24,412 bases of DNA from JABWBR01 sp036741235 (GTDB taxonomy: Bacteria > Bacteroidota > Bacteroidia > Chitinophagales > Saprospiraceae). The stretch spans positions 1 through 24,412 of the forward strand of contig DAINSQ010000069.1 in assembly GCA_036741235.1 (NCBI GenBank). The letters run 5' to 3'. A model generated the notes under the pieces. The model saw nothing but the letters and a program-made list of their open reading frames with translations. It did not search any database and had not been told where the DNA came from. Shown piece by piece: positions 7,820 through 15,113 of the stretch. The position numbers and the translations under genes were made by a program. The number at the start of each line of letters is the position of its first letter. The stretch's first letter is position 1.

Positions 7820-9217
7820 TCAATTTCCCATGTCCCGCCTGAGCACTTCCTCTAGTTGCGCCACCTTGATGTTTTTGGCAATAAGCTTTCGCTCCGGGTT
7901 GATTACGTATAATTCCGGGGTGATATCGACAAAATATTTGGCGTAAACCGAGCGGTTGGTGGGATCGTGCACGTTTATCCAGGGCACTTGGTATTCCTGG
8001 AGGAAAGCCTTCCACTCTTTGTCGTCGGTATCCAGAGCGATGCCGTAGACTTCCAGGCCTTTATCTTTCCATTCCTTGTATAACGACACCAGTTTGGGCG
8101 TTTCTTCGATACAATGGTGGCAAGTGGGGTTGTACATAAACACCACGATATAAGGCGCTTTGATATCGTAAATTGAGCGGGGCGTGCCGCTGACGTCATT
8201 GGCGGTTACATTGGGCGCCTTTTTGCCAAGCAGGCTGGCCGACATCTCCTTGGCGCGTTCCTGTAAGCGCCATATATTGGTGGAATCGCTCCAGAAAGCG
8301 CGTTCGTAGGTAATGTAATTCTGGATCATCGCCACGTAGACGGCCTCGGCGTCCATCAGCGAACTTTTTGTTGGTTCGTATTTCAGAGCAATCCAGTTGA
8401 CGAAAAACTTGTAGTACTCGGGCGCATCGAGGGTTTTATCGATCAGGTACTTTGCGGCGCTGATGATGGAATCCTGGTGTTGCACAGTGAGTTCGGTGAT
8501 ATATCGTTTGAGTTTGTTGGCCACTACGGGCGTATACAAAAGCCTGACATCCCGGAAGTCGACGTTCTCCCATAAATCTCTTTTAAAATAATACACCTGC
8601 AGCGGGCCGTTTGGGCTGCCGTCGGGCAGTCGCGCGTCGCGCAGTTCGGGGTTTTGTCCGGCTTTTTTGAATTTAGCGTAAAACGTATCGCCGTATTGGC
8701 TGAAATCGGCCTCCAGATAGGCTTTGCGATCGGCTGCCAACTTGTTTTGTTGGGACTTGATGTCGGCATGAGCGGCGCTATTGGCATTTAGTTTTTTCAG
8801 CTCTTCTGCCAGCGTATTGTAGCGGCGCTGGAAGTCGGCGTCGTAGCGCAGGCTTTTATATAGCAAATCGTTGTCGAGGCTGCCCTCGACCTGCATACTT
8901 TCCGCCAGCAGGCCTTTTTTGCTGCGCAAACTGAAACGCTGGTCTTTGTCGATCAATAGTTGAATATTGGTATTATCGGCAAACAGCACGTAGTAAAGTC
9001 CTGGTTTATAGGGTTCGCTTCTTGAAAAGACCATCTGCCCAGTTGCGTCTACCGCCGCTGAGTCTGCCCGGAAATTCTGGTCGGCATACACGCCGATAAG
9101 GTAAGCCTTGCCGGCTGATAGTCCATCGATATGTATTTGAATTTCAGTCGATTCCTGGGTCTGTCCGGTGTAGCAAATTGAGAACAAGGACAATATTAAA
9201 AGTGCCAAACGATTCAT
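7820..9217 (-). CDS. TlpA-like thioredoxin with DUF4369/DUF5106-like regions
   Basis: A 465-residue exported protein. The signal is MNRLALLILSLFSICYTGQT. The N-terminal part (about 25-110) resembles DUF4369, and the helical middle (about 115-325) resembles DUF5106, an arrangement common in Bacteroidota. The C-terminal part (about 330-465) is a thioredoxin/AhpC-TSA fold with the redox pair CHHC (Cys366, Cys369) in MYNPTCHHCIEE, and a cis-Pro region near VDITPELYVINP. It likely works in the periplasm as a disulfide reductase, for example in oxidative folding or cytochrome maturation; its client is unknown. The signal could also be a lipoprotein signal ending at Cys15, but the lipobox is weak. 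It converges on guaD. Confidence 0.88.
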   Translation of the reverse strand: MNRLALLILSLFSICYTGQTQESTEIQIHIDGLSAGKAYLIGVYADQNFRADSAAVDATGQMVFSRSEPYKPGLYYVLFADNTNIQLLIDKDQRFSLRSKKGLLAESMQVEGSLDNDLLYKSLRYDADFQRRYNTLAEELKKLNANSAAHADIKSQQNKLAADRKAYLEADFSQYGDTFYAKFKKAGQNPELRDARLPDGSPNGPLQVYYFKRDLWENVDFRDVRLLYTPVVANKLKRYITELTVQHQDSIISAAKYLIDKTLDAPEYYKFFVNWIALKYEPTKSSLMDAEAVYVAMIQNYITYERAFWSDSTNIWRLQERAKEMSASLLGKKAPNVTANDVSGTPRSIYDIKAPYIVVFMYNPTCHHCIEETPKLVSLYKEWKDKGLEVYGIALDTDDKEWKAFLQEYQVPWINVHDPTNRSVYAKYFVDITPELYVINPERKLIAKNIKVAQLEEVLRRDMGN

Positions 9218-9235
9218 GATAGTTGTTTTTGCGAG

Positions 9236-9244
9236 GCAAAAATA
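9236..9244 (-). promoter_or_regulatory. Bacteroidota -7 box for the TlpA-like gene
   Basis: Read on the minus strand this is TATTTTTGC, a full match to TAnnTTTGC, 18 bases upstream of the start at 9217. I found no TTG at the usual -33 spacing. Confidence 0.45.
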
Positions 9245-9317
9245 CGATGTTTAGCAGGGTTGAGTGCCCATTACTCGCAAAAAAAGGCTATGACGCCACG
9301 CAAAGCCGCACAAATCG

Positions 9318-9767
9318 CTATGCCTTGGCTGTTAAAGTGTGTTGAGGTTTTTCCGCCCAGCAAAGCGCGATAATCAATACCCCCAGCCCGCCGTAAACCG
9401 CTTGTATCGGAAACTCTTTCCAATAGCCTATCATGGCAATTTGCACGGCGATCCAGATTGTCAGTATTAATCCGGAGGCCAGCGCCAGCGACCAACTCCA
9501 GTGTTGGGTATTGAACCAGGGCAGCCAGGGCAAAGGGGCGGCAGGTATTTTAAACAACAGGCCGATGGCGGCAACTAGCGGAATGACGCCGTTGAATATC
9601 AGCAAGATGATGCCGGGAAAGAGGAAATTCCCAAACGGCGAGCCAATGAGCATATCAGGCGTAGCTTGCAGCAGTTGCCCGTCGGGATGGAGTATCATGG
9701 CAATGCCGCCGTAAAAAGCGCCTGCGGCGAGGAATAATAGCAGCGAAATCAAAATCCAGCGCAGCAT
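9318..9767 (-). CDS. Small integral membrane protein, unknown
   Basis: A 149-residue protein with four predicted membrane helices (about 4-26, 48-72, 87-108 and 122-140). Charged residues are few and cluster at the C-terminus (EKPQHTLTAKA). Nothing points to a specific activity; it may be a four-helix DUF-type membrane protein. Its ATG lies directly after the T-tract of a strong terminator, which leaves almost no room for its own promoter. Expression may therefore depend on read-through from the upstream genes or on a start further inside. Confidence 0.7.
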   Translation of the reverse strand: MLRWILISLLLFLAAGAFYGGIAMILHPDGQLLQATPDMLIGSPFGNFLFPGIILLIFNGVIPLVAAIGLLFKIPAAPLPWLPWFNTQHWSWSLALASGLILTIWIAVQIAMIGYWKEFPIQAVYGGLGVLIIALCWAEKPQHTLTAKA

Positions 9768-9769
9768 AA

Positions 9770-9815
9770 AGAAAAAATAAGCCGCCGGGAAGCGGTTTCA
9801 GCGCCTGCCGGCGGC
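9770..9815 (-). terminator. Rho-independent terminator of the GerW-like unit
   Basis: On the minus strand GCCGCCGG (9815-9808) pairs with CCGGCGGC (9788-9781), a perfect 8-bp GC-rich stem with a 19-base loop. It is followed at once by TTATTTTTTC. It terminates transcripts from the gene at 9841. The T-tract ends only a few bases before the next start codon at 9767. Confidence 0.85.
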
Positions 9816-9840
9816 GATTAATGAACAGTTATGGATTAAT

Positions 9841-10212
9841 TTAGTTGGAGTGCGCCATTTCTTTTTCCCTGGCAATCAGGAATTTTTCCAGTACGTCGGG
9901 TACTTTTTCCATGGCTGCCGACAGCCCTTTGCTTACTCTTGCGGGTACAAATGAAATTTCCATGCCTCTTGTTACCAAAAAGCCGAGCGGTTCAATGCCA
10001 ACACCGCCGCCGCTGGCGCTGCCGAAGCCGTGAGCCTGCTTTTCATCGCCGCCCTCGCCGCCGCCGAATCCGAAGCCTAAACCAACACGAATAACAGGTA
10101 CGCAGGTGAATTCGCCGAGTTTGAATTCTTTGCCCACGACGGTTTCCGTACGTGCCTCATTAGTCAGGAATTCCGTGACTTTTGCCAGCACTTCATCATA
10201 ATTGGATTTCAT
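9841..10212 (-). CDS. GerW/YtfJ-family protein
   Basis: A 123-residue cytosolic protein with the family hallmarks: VVGKEFKLGEFTCVPVIRV, then a Gly-rich run (GLGFGFGGGEGG), then FGSASGGGVGIEPLGFLV. The family is named for sporulation proteins of Firmicutes (YtfJ, GerW), but members occur in many non-sporulating bacteria, where the function is unknown. The start at 10212 is two bases after the stop of the DUF2953-like gene, so the two are almost certainly one transcription unit, ended by the terminator at 9770-9815. Nothing here suggests sporulation. Confidence 0.88.
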   Translation of the reverse strand: MKSNYDEVLAKVTEFLTNEARTETVVGKEFKLGEFTCVPVIRVGLGFGFGGGEGGDEKQAHGFGSASGGGVGIEPLGFLVTRGMEISFVPARVSKGLSAAMEKVPDVLEKFLIAREKEMAHSN

Positions 10213-10214
10213 GG

Positions 10215-10793
10215 CTATTTGAATTTATATGAAAAATAAGCGCGCAAAAACGCCTGCGCCAACCGGTACAGGCGCGTTTGTACGTGAATACATACTTCCT
10301 GGCGCCCCATGTAGTTGATGCCCAATTGCATCGGGCTCCTGCTGCTCCAAAGGTAAAATAAAGGGTACAGGTGGGCGTTACGCACGAAATCGCCGGTATC
10401 CCAGTTGATGCTCAATCGCTTGACGCTGAACGCCCGCGGCAGGTTTTTTAACAAAGGCCAAACCAGCCGGGTAGGGAAGGGGCGGCCCTTTTTGGCAGGT
10501 TTCTTTGCGGTTTTGGCTTCCTTTTTTGCAGCGCCGGTAAGCTGGATTTTTCTGTTGAATAATTTAAATCCCCAACTCACCCCCTCTGCATTCGGGATGA
10601 CGTCAAAGTCGAGCACCGGCCACCAGCCGGCGTGATACACGTCTTTTGAAGAATCAATTTCCAATTCAAGAGGAAGCCACATCAAGATGGCCAACAAGGT
10701 CAGAATGACAACCGCTACTATTACCCATGCCATAACCATAGGATTTATTGCGATATAAGTTTTTTTGGCGAATGCCAAACTGATTTTTTGCAT
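10215..10793 (-). CDS. DUF2953-like membrane-anchored protein, GerW partner
   Basis: A protein of up to 192 residues with one N-terminal membrane helix (MAWVIVAVVILTLLAILMWL) followed by a soluble domain. That domain has a Lys-rich linker (KKEAKTAKKPAKKGRP) and a C-terminal part containing SINWDTGDF and GINYMGRQEV. This layout, and its position directly upstream of a YtfJ/GerW gene, match the ytfI (DUF2953)-ytfJ pair known in Bacillus. The sequence match alone is moderate, so much of the call rests on context. The start may be the ATG at 10739 or 10733 (residues 19 or 21) rather than 10793, which would place the membrane helix at the very N-terminus. Confidence 0.7.
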   Translation of the reverse strand: MQKISLAFAKKTYIAINPMVMAWVIVAVVILTLLAILMWLPLELEIDSSKDVYHAGWWPVLDFDVIPNAEGVSWGFKLFNRKIQLTGAAKKEAKTAKKPAKKGRPFPTRLVWPLLKNLPRAFSVKRLSINWDTGDFVRNAHLYPLFYLWSSRSPMQLGINYMGRQEVCIHVQTRLYRLAQAFLRAYFSYKFK

Positions 10794-10889
10794 TAAAAGC
10801 CGGTGATAAATGTCATTTGCAAGCGGTGCGGGCTTTTGAGAAACAAAAATTACGCGGGGGAGTCGGGTAGAAAAAGAAAATAGCGTAAA

Positions 10890-10902
10890 TTGACAACGTC
10901 AA
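10890..10902. promoter_or_regulatory. Short palindrome upstream of hypD
   Basis: TTGAC-AAC-GTCAA, a perfect 5-bp inverted repeat with a 3-base centre, 15 bases before the hypD start. It overlaps TAAATTGAC (10886-10894), a weak -7-like box. The half-sites resemble Crp/Fnr-type TTGA/TCAA half-sites, but the spacing is one base short of the classical site. Confidence 0.3.
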
Positions 10903-10917
10903 CAACCTGTCGCAGCC

Positions 10918-12012
10918 ATGAAGTTTTTGTCAGAATACCGCGATGCGGAAGTAGTGGAGCAATACCTGGAGGCCATACACCGGCTGGTCACCCGCCCCTG
11001 GTCAATTATGGAAGTCTGTGGCGGACAAACCCACAGCCTGGTCAAAAACGGTATTTTGCAGTTATTACCCCAATCAATAAATATGATCCACGGCCCGGGC
11101 TGCCCGGTGTGCGTTACGCCAGTCGATATCATCGACAAGGCCGTCTGGCTGGCCGACCAGGGCGTGGTGATCTGCTCTTTCGGCGATATGCTGCGCGTGC
11201 CGGGTTCGAAAGACAGTCTGCTCGACGCCAAAGCCCGCGGCGCCGATATCCGTATTTTGTATTCTCCGCTGGAAGCCGTTCAAATTGCCGCCAGGCATCC
11301 CGATAAGCAGGTGGTCTTTTTCGCTGTAGGGTTCGAAACTACGGCCCCCGCCAACGCCCTGTCGGTGTTGATGGCCCAAAAACAGGGCCTGTCCAATTAC
11401 AGCATTCTGGCCTCTCATGTGCTGGTGCCGCCTGCCATCGAGGCCATCATGAACGACCCCGAAAGCCGCGTTGACGGATTTTTGGCGGCGGGGCACGTAT
11501 GTACGATCATGGGCATTTACGAATATTATCCATTGGTGGAAAAACACCGCGTGCCTGTCGTCGTGACGGGTTTTGAACCTGTCGACCTGCTGCAGGGCAT
11601 TTACATGACGGTCAAACAACTCGAAGAAGGACGGGCCGAACTGGAGAACCAATACGCGCGTATGGTGCGCGAAGAGGGCAATCTCGCGGCGCAGGAAACT
11701 ATTTACCAGGTATTCGAAGTGGCCGACCGGCTCTGGCGCGGCATGGAGATGATTCCCATGAGCGGATATAAAGTAAAGGAGAGCCTGGCCGACTACGACG
11801 CCGAGCGCAAGTTTGATATTAAGGTCGGCAAACCCGTGGAAAACCCCGAGTGTATGGCCGGAGAGATCATGAAAGGCATTAAAAAGCCCTTCGACTGCCC
11901 CAATTTTGGCAAAAAATGCAAGCCCGAGAACCCGCTGGGCGCCCCGATGGTCTCTTCCGAAGGCGCCTGCGCAGCGTATTACCATTTTTCAGGTATGGCT
12001 TTGCAGGAGTAG
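10918..12012 (+). CDS. hypD: NiFe-hydrogenase maturation protein HypD
   Basis: HypD is the [4Fe-4S] scaffold that, with HypC, carries the iron atom while its CN and CO ligands are attached before transfer to the hydrogenase large subunit; cytosolic. The 364-residue length is normal. All signature residues are visible: CGGQTH (Cys34), GPGCPVC (Cys62, Cys65), GFETTAP (138-144), and four C-terminal cysteines for the cluster (Cys312, Cys327, Cys334, Cys351). The start ATG at 10918 gives the canonical N-terminus. hypX follows after three bases, so the two form an operon. No hypA, B, C, E or F gene and no hydrogenase subunit is in the window, so the partners must lie elsewhere. Confidence 0.97.
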   Translation: MKFLSEYRDAEVVEQYLEAIHRLVTRPWSIMEVCGGQTHSLVKNGILQLLPQSINMIHGPGCPVCVTPVDIIDKAVWLADQGVVICSFGDMLRVPGSKDSLLDAKARGADIRILYSPLEAVQIAARHPDKQVVFFAVGFETTAPANALSVLMAQKQGLSNYSILASHVLVPPAIEAIMNDPESRVDGFLAAGHVCTIMGIYEYYPLVEKHRVPVVVTGFEPVDLLQGIYMTVKQLEEGRAELENQYARMVREEGNLAAQETIYQVFEVADRLWRGMEMIPMSGYKVKESLADYDAERKFDIKVGKPVENPECMAGEIMKGIKKPFDCPNFGKKCKPENPLGAPMVSSEGACAAYYHFSGMALQE

Positions 12013-12015
12013 CTT

Positions 12016-13758
12016 ATGAAAATCCTGTTTATCACAACGGCGTTTAACGGCATGGCGCAGCGCGCCTGGATTGAACTCGACCGGCTTGATTGCCAGGTGA
12101 AAGTGCAAATTGCGACCAACGACGAAGCTATGATTCAGGCGGTGGAGGATTACCGGCCCGAGCTGATCATTTGTCCGTTTTTAAAGAAAAAACTTCCCGA
12201 AGCTATCTGGAAAAATCATACTTGCCTGATCATCCACCCTGGCATCGTCGGCGACCGCGGCGGCGCTTCGCTGGATTGGGCGGTATTGGACCGGCGTGAG
12301 GAATGGGGCGTTACGATCCTGCAAGCCGTTGAAAAAATGGATGCCGGACCCGTCTGGGCAACGCGTTTGTTTCCGGTGCGGGAGGTCAGTAAAGCTGCTC
12401 TGTACCGCCACGAGGTGACGCAAGCGGCCATGGCGGCGCTACTGGAGGCTGTGGAAAAATTCCGGGAGGGTAGTTTTGTTCCCCTTTTGCCCGAGGATTT
12501 TCCCGTTGAAAAAAAAGGCGTTTACCGGCGGCTGACTGCCCAGTCCGATTTTGCCTTTTTGTGGCATGACGCTACGGCAGACATCCTGCGCAAGTTGCGC
12601 GCCGCCGATAGCGACCCCGGCGTGTTGCAGTCGTTTGACGGTCGCGACTACTACTGCTACGGCGCCTGGGAGGAAGGCCGGCTCAGGGGGGCGCCCGGTC
12701 AATTGCTGGCCCGCCGCGACGCCGCCGTCTGTGTGGCTACCGGCGACGGCGCCGTGTGGATCACCCATCTGAAACCCGCCATTGAAGGCGCTATCAAGCT
12801 GCCTGCGTGTATAGCGATGGGCGAATACGCCGCCGACATCCCGGAAGTCCCGCTTTCGCCTTTTGAACAATATGGGGCTGCAACCTACCGCGAAATCTGG
12901 TACGAAGAAGCCAACGAAGTCGGTTATCTGCACTTCGAATTTTACAACGGCGCCATGAGTACCGCTCAATGCAGGCGTTTGCAAGCCGCCTTTGTCGAAT
13001 GCAAACAACGCCCCGTCAAAGTCATCGTATTGCTGGGCGGCAGCGACGTATGGTCGAACGGCATCCACCTCAACGTCATAGAAGCCGCCGAAAACCCCGC
13101 TGATGAATCCTGGGACAATATCAACGCCATCGATGACCTCATCCGGGAAATCATCTGTTGCACCTCGCATTACGTCATTGCCGCCATGCAGGGCAACGCC
13201 GGAGCAGGCGGCGTTGCCCTGGCCCTGGCCGCCGACAAAGTGTTGGCCCGCAACGGCATCGTGCTCAATCCCCACACCCGGAATATGGGATTATTCGGCT
13301 CGGAATACTGGACTTACTCCCTGCCGTATCGCATCGGACAGGAAAAGGCCGGCCAGGCCACCGAGCAGTGTCTGCCCTGGGGAACGGCCATCGCCAAAGA
13401 ACTGGGCCTCATTGACGATTGCTTCGGTGATACTGCGGCTGATTTTGTAGCCCGGGTACGCTTGCTGGCCGAAGACATTGCCGGCTTGCACTATTTTGAT
13501 AAACTCATCGGCGCCAAAAAATTCGAACGCCGCAAAAAAGAATCCTACAAAGCGCTTGAAAGTTATCGCGAAGCCGAACTGGCCGAGATGCGCCGCAATT
13601 TTTATGAAGACAACTGGGGGTATGAGTACAAGCGCTATTGTTTTGTGCACAAATTGCACGACGAATTTCAACAGGCGCAAATAGAACAAAAAGACCTCTA
13701 CAGCGAGCGGCGCAAGATTTTCAGGCGTCGGAAGTGGGAGTCGTATTATTATGATTAA
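12016..13758 (+). CDS. hypX: Hydrogenase maturation protein HypX (HoxX), CO-forming
   Basis: HypX makes the CO ligand of the NiFe site under aerobic conditions: an N-terminal formyl-tetrahydrofolate-using domain passes formyl to CoA, and a C-terminal crotonase-like domain releases CO from formyl-CoA (established for the family). Here the 580-residue length fits. The N-domain has HPGIVGDRGGASLDWAV (His74) and MDAGPVWATRLF (Asp109), equivalent to the catalytic His and Asp of formyltransferases. The C-domain (from about 300) has VIVLLGGSDVWSNGIHLN, a Gly-rich GNAGAGGVALALAAD oxyanion-hole region, and a HTRNMGLFGSEYW segment. It begins three bases after hypD. It implies a hydrogenase that is assembled in the presence of oxygen. 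Confidence 0.95.
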   Translation: MKILFITTAFNGMAQRAWIELDRLDCQVKVQIATNDEAMIQAVEDYRPELIICPFLKKKLPEAIWKNHTCLIIHPGIVGDRGGASLDWAVLDRREEWGVTILQAVEKMDAGPVWATRLFPVREVSKAALYRHEVTQAAMAALLEAVEKFREGSFVPLLPEDFPVEKKGVYRRLTAQSDFAFLWHDATADILRKLRAADSDPGVLQSFDGRDYYCYGAWEEGRLRGAPGQLLARRDAAVCVATGDGAVWITHLKPAIEGAIKLPACIAMGEYAADIPEVPLSPFEQYGAATYREIWYEEANEVGYLHFEFYNGAMSTAQCRRLQAAFVECKQRPVKVIVLLGGSDVWSNGIHLNVIEAAENPADESWDNINAIDDLIREIICCTSHYVIAAMQGNAGAGGVALALAADKVLARNGIVLNPHTRNMGLFGSEYWTYSLPYRIGQEKAGQATEQCLPWGTAIAKELGLIDDCFGDTAADFVARVRLLAEDIAGLHYFDKLIGAKKFERRKKESYKALESYREAELAEMRRNFYEDNWGYEYKRYCFVHKLHDEFQQAQIEQKDLYSERRKIFRRRKWESYYYD

Positions 13759-13785
13759 AAAAATCCTTGACATCACTTCGCATCA

Positions 13786-13830
13786 ATGCTTGAAAAAGTG
13801 TTTCTTTGCAGCACTTCCTTAACCTTATAG
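13786..13830 (+). other. Possible short leader ORF upstream of ilvC
   Basis: An ATG at 13786 opens a 14-codon frame, MLEKVFLCSTSLTL, ending TAG 75 bases before ilvC. It has four Leu and one Val. Branched-chain leader peptides are known in other bacteria, but I see no convincing terminator/antiterminator pair after it, and a -7-like GACATTTG (13874-13881) would start transcription downstream of it. Treat as a weak candidate. Confidence 0.12.
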
Positions 13831-13905
13831 CCAATTTTCTCTTCTCGTTTATACTTCGACTTACCTGCAAAACGACATTTGTTAGGTCTTTAAACCATTT
13901 AAATC

Positions 13906-14952
13906 ATGGCAAAACTCAATTTTGGCGGCGTGGAGGAAAACGTCGTAACGAGAGAAGAATTCCCATTGGCGAAAGCGCAGGACGTACTGAAAAACGAAGT
14001 CATCGCTATCATCGGTTACGGCGTTCAGGGCCCGGGCCAGGCGTTGAACCTGCGCGACAACGGCTTCAAGGTGATCATCGGTCAGCGGCGGCCTTCTGCA
14101 ACGTGGGACAAAGCCGTGGCCGACGGCTGGATACCCGGCGAAACGCTTTTTGATATTGAAGAAGCCGTTCAGAAAGCTACCATCGTGCAATACCTGTTGT
14201 CGGATGCCGCGCAAATCGCACAATGGCCCACGATCAAGCCGCTGCTCACCGCCGGCAAAGCGTTGTATTTTTCTCATGGCTTCGGCATCACCTACAGCGA
14301 CCGCACCGGCATCATCCCGCCCCCCGATATCGACGTTATTCTGGTAGCGCCGAAAGGCTCTGGCACCAGCTTGCGCCGCCTCTTCCTGGAAGGCCGCGGC
14401 CTCAACTCCAGTTACGCCATTTACCAGGATGCCACGGGGCGCGCCTTCGACCGCGTCATTGCCCTGGGCATCGGCATCGGTTCGGGGTATTTGTTTGAAA
14501 CGACTTTTAAGAAGGAAGTATACAGCGATCTCACCGGCGAGCGCGGCAGTCTGATGGGCGCTATCCAGGGTTTGTTTGAAGCCCAATACTCCGTGCTGCG
14601 CCAACGCGGCCACTCGCCCAGCGAAGCCTTCAACGAAACAGTGGAAGAATTGACACAGAGTTTGATGCCGCTGGTAGCCGAAAACGGCATGGACTGGATG
14701 TACGCCAACTGCTCTACCACTGCCCAACGCGGCGCCCTGGATTGGAAAAACCGCTTCCGCGATGCCGTTTTGCCGGTATTTAACGAGCTCTACGACAGCG
14801 TCGCCGCCGGCCACGAAGCCCAACGCTCTATCGATTCTAATAGTCAACCCGATTATCGCGAGAAACTGGAGGCAGAATTAAAGGAGCTGCGCGAAAGCGA
14901 ACTCTGGCAGGCCGGAAAAACAGTGAGGGGACTGAGGCCGGAGAGGGGGTGA
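13906..14952 (+). CDS. ilvC: Ketol-acid reductoisomerase
   Basis: Second enzyme of valine and isoleucine synthesis. It isomerises and reduces acetolactate or acetohydroxybutyrate with NAD(P)H and Mg2+; cytosolic. The 348-residue length is that of a class I (short) enzyme. The dinucleotide fold shows GYGVQGPGQALNLRDNG (from Gly37), and the cofactor loop is GQRRPSATWDKA, where the Arg and Ser residues suggest NADPH. The C-terminal knotted domain has DLTGERGSLMGAIQGLFEA and ANCSTTAQRGALDW. No other ilv genes are adjacent. It follows hypX by 147 bases on the same strand with no clear terminator between, but the functions are unrelated. Its TGA stop is the first unit of a repeat array. Confidence 0.96.
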   Translation: MAKLNFGGVEENVVTREEFPLAKAQDVLKNEVIAIIGYGVQGPGQALNLRDNGFKVIIGQRRPSATWDKAVADGWIPGETLFDIEEAVQKATIVQYLLSDAAQIAQWPTIKPLLTAGKALYFSHGFGITYSDRTGIIPPPDIDVILVAPKGSGTSLRRLFLEGRGLNSSYAIYQDATGRAFDRVIALGIGIGSGYLFETTFKKEVYSDLTGERGSLMGAIQGLFEAQYSVLRQRGHSPSEAFNETVEELTQSLMPLVAENGMDWMYANCSTTAQRGALDWKNRFRDAVLPVFNELYDSVAAGHEAQRSIDSNSQPDYREKLEAELKELRESELWQAGKTVRGLRPERG

Positions 14953-15113
14953 TTTGCTAATTTGCTGATGTGCTGATTTGCTGATGTGCTGATTGTTATT
15001 AATTATTTGATTATAAAATTATTAGCACATCAACCCATCAGCACATCAGCATCCCGACCTCCTTGCAGTCGGTACGGGACTCACTTCGTTCGCATCAGCA
15101 CATCAGCACATTA
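14950..15113. repeat. 8-bp arrays forming a hairpin between two convergent stop codons
   Basis: From the ilvC stop: TGATTTGC, TAATTTGC, TGATGTGC, TGATTTGC, TGATGTGC, TGAT (14950-14993), perfectly phased. From the opposite gene's stop on the minus strand: TAATGTGC, TGATGTGC, TGATGCG (15113-15091). A further inverted block at about 15021-15050 reads, on the minus strand, TGATGTGC, TGATGGGT, TGATGTGC, TAAT. Left and right blocks are complementary, so the transcript can fold into a long imperfect hairpin in either direction. An unrelated palindrome (15052-15079) sits inside. Confidence 0.85.
15052..15079. repeat. REP-like hairpin inside the 8-bp array
   Basis: TCCCGACC (15052-15059) pairs with GGTACGGGA (15071-15079), with one bulged A and an 11-base loop. 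It is followed by GACTCACTTCGTTCG, similar in style to the GACTCCGCTCAACGAGCGG hairpin at 3-21. It splits the repeat array and may be a separate mobile or REP-like palindrome. Confidence 0.4.

Noticed and set aside
9841..10212. Evidence for sporulation from the GerW-like gene
   Set aside because: The family is widespread in non-spore formers and no other sporulation gene is in the window.
11074..11985. Minus-strand open frame of 303 codons across hypD
   Set aside because: It is a shadow of hypD, which has all its signature residues, and shows no motif of its own.
14921..14952. IlvC tail TVRGLRPERG as an extension made from repeat DNA
   Set aside because: The DNA is G-rich, but a similar GK-VR-LRP ending is normal for ketol-acid reductoisomerases of this class, so the tail is probably native.
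14950..15113. CRISPR array
   Set aside because: Units are only 8 bases and contiguous, with no 25-40 base repeats, no unique spacers and no cas genes.
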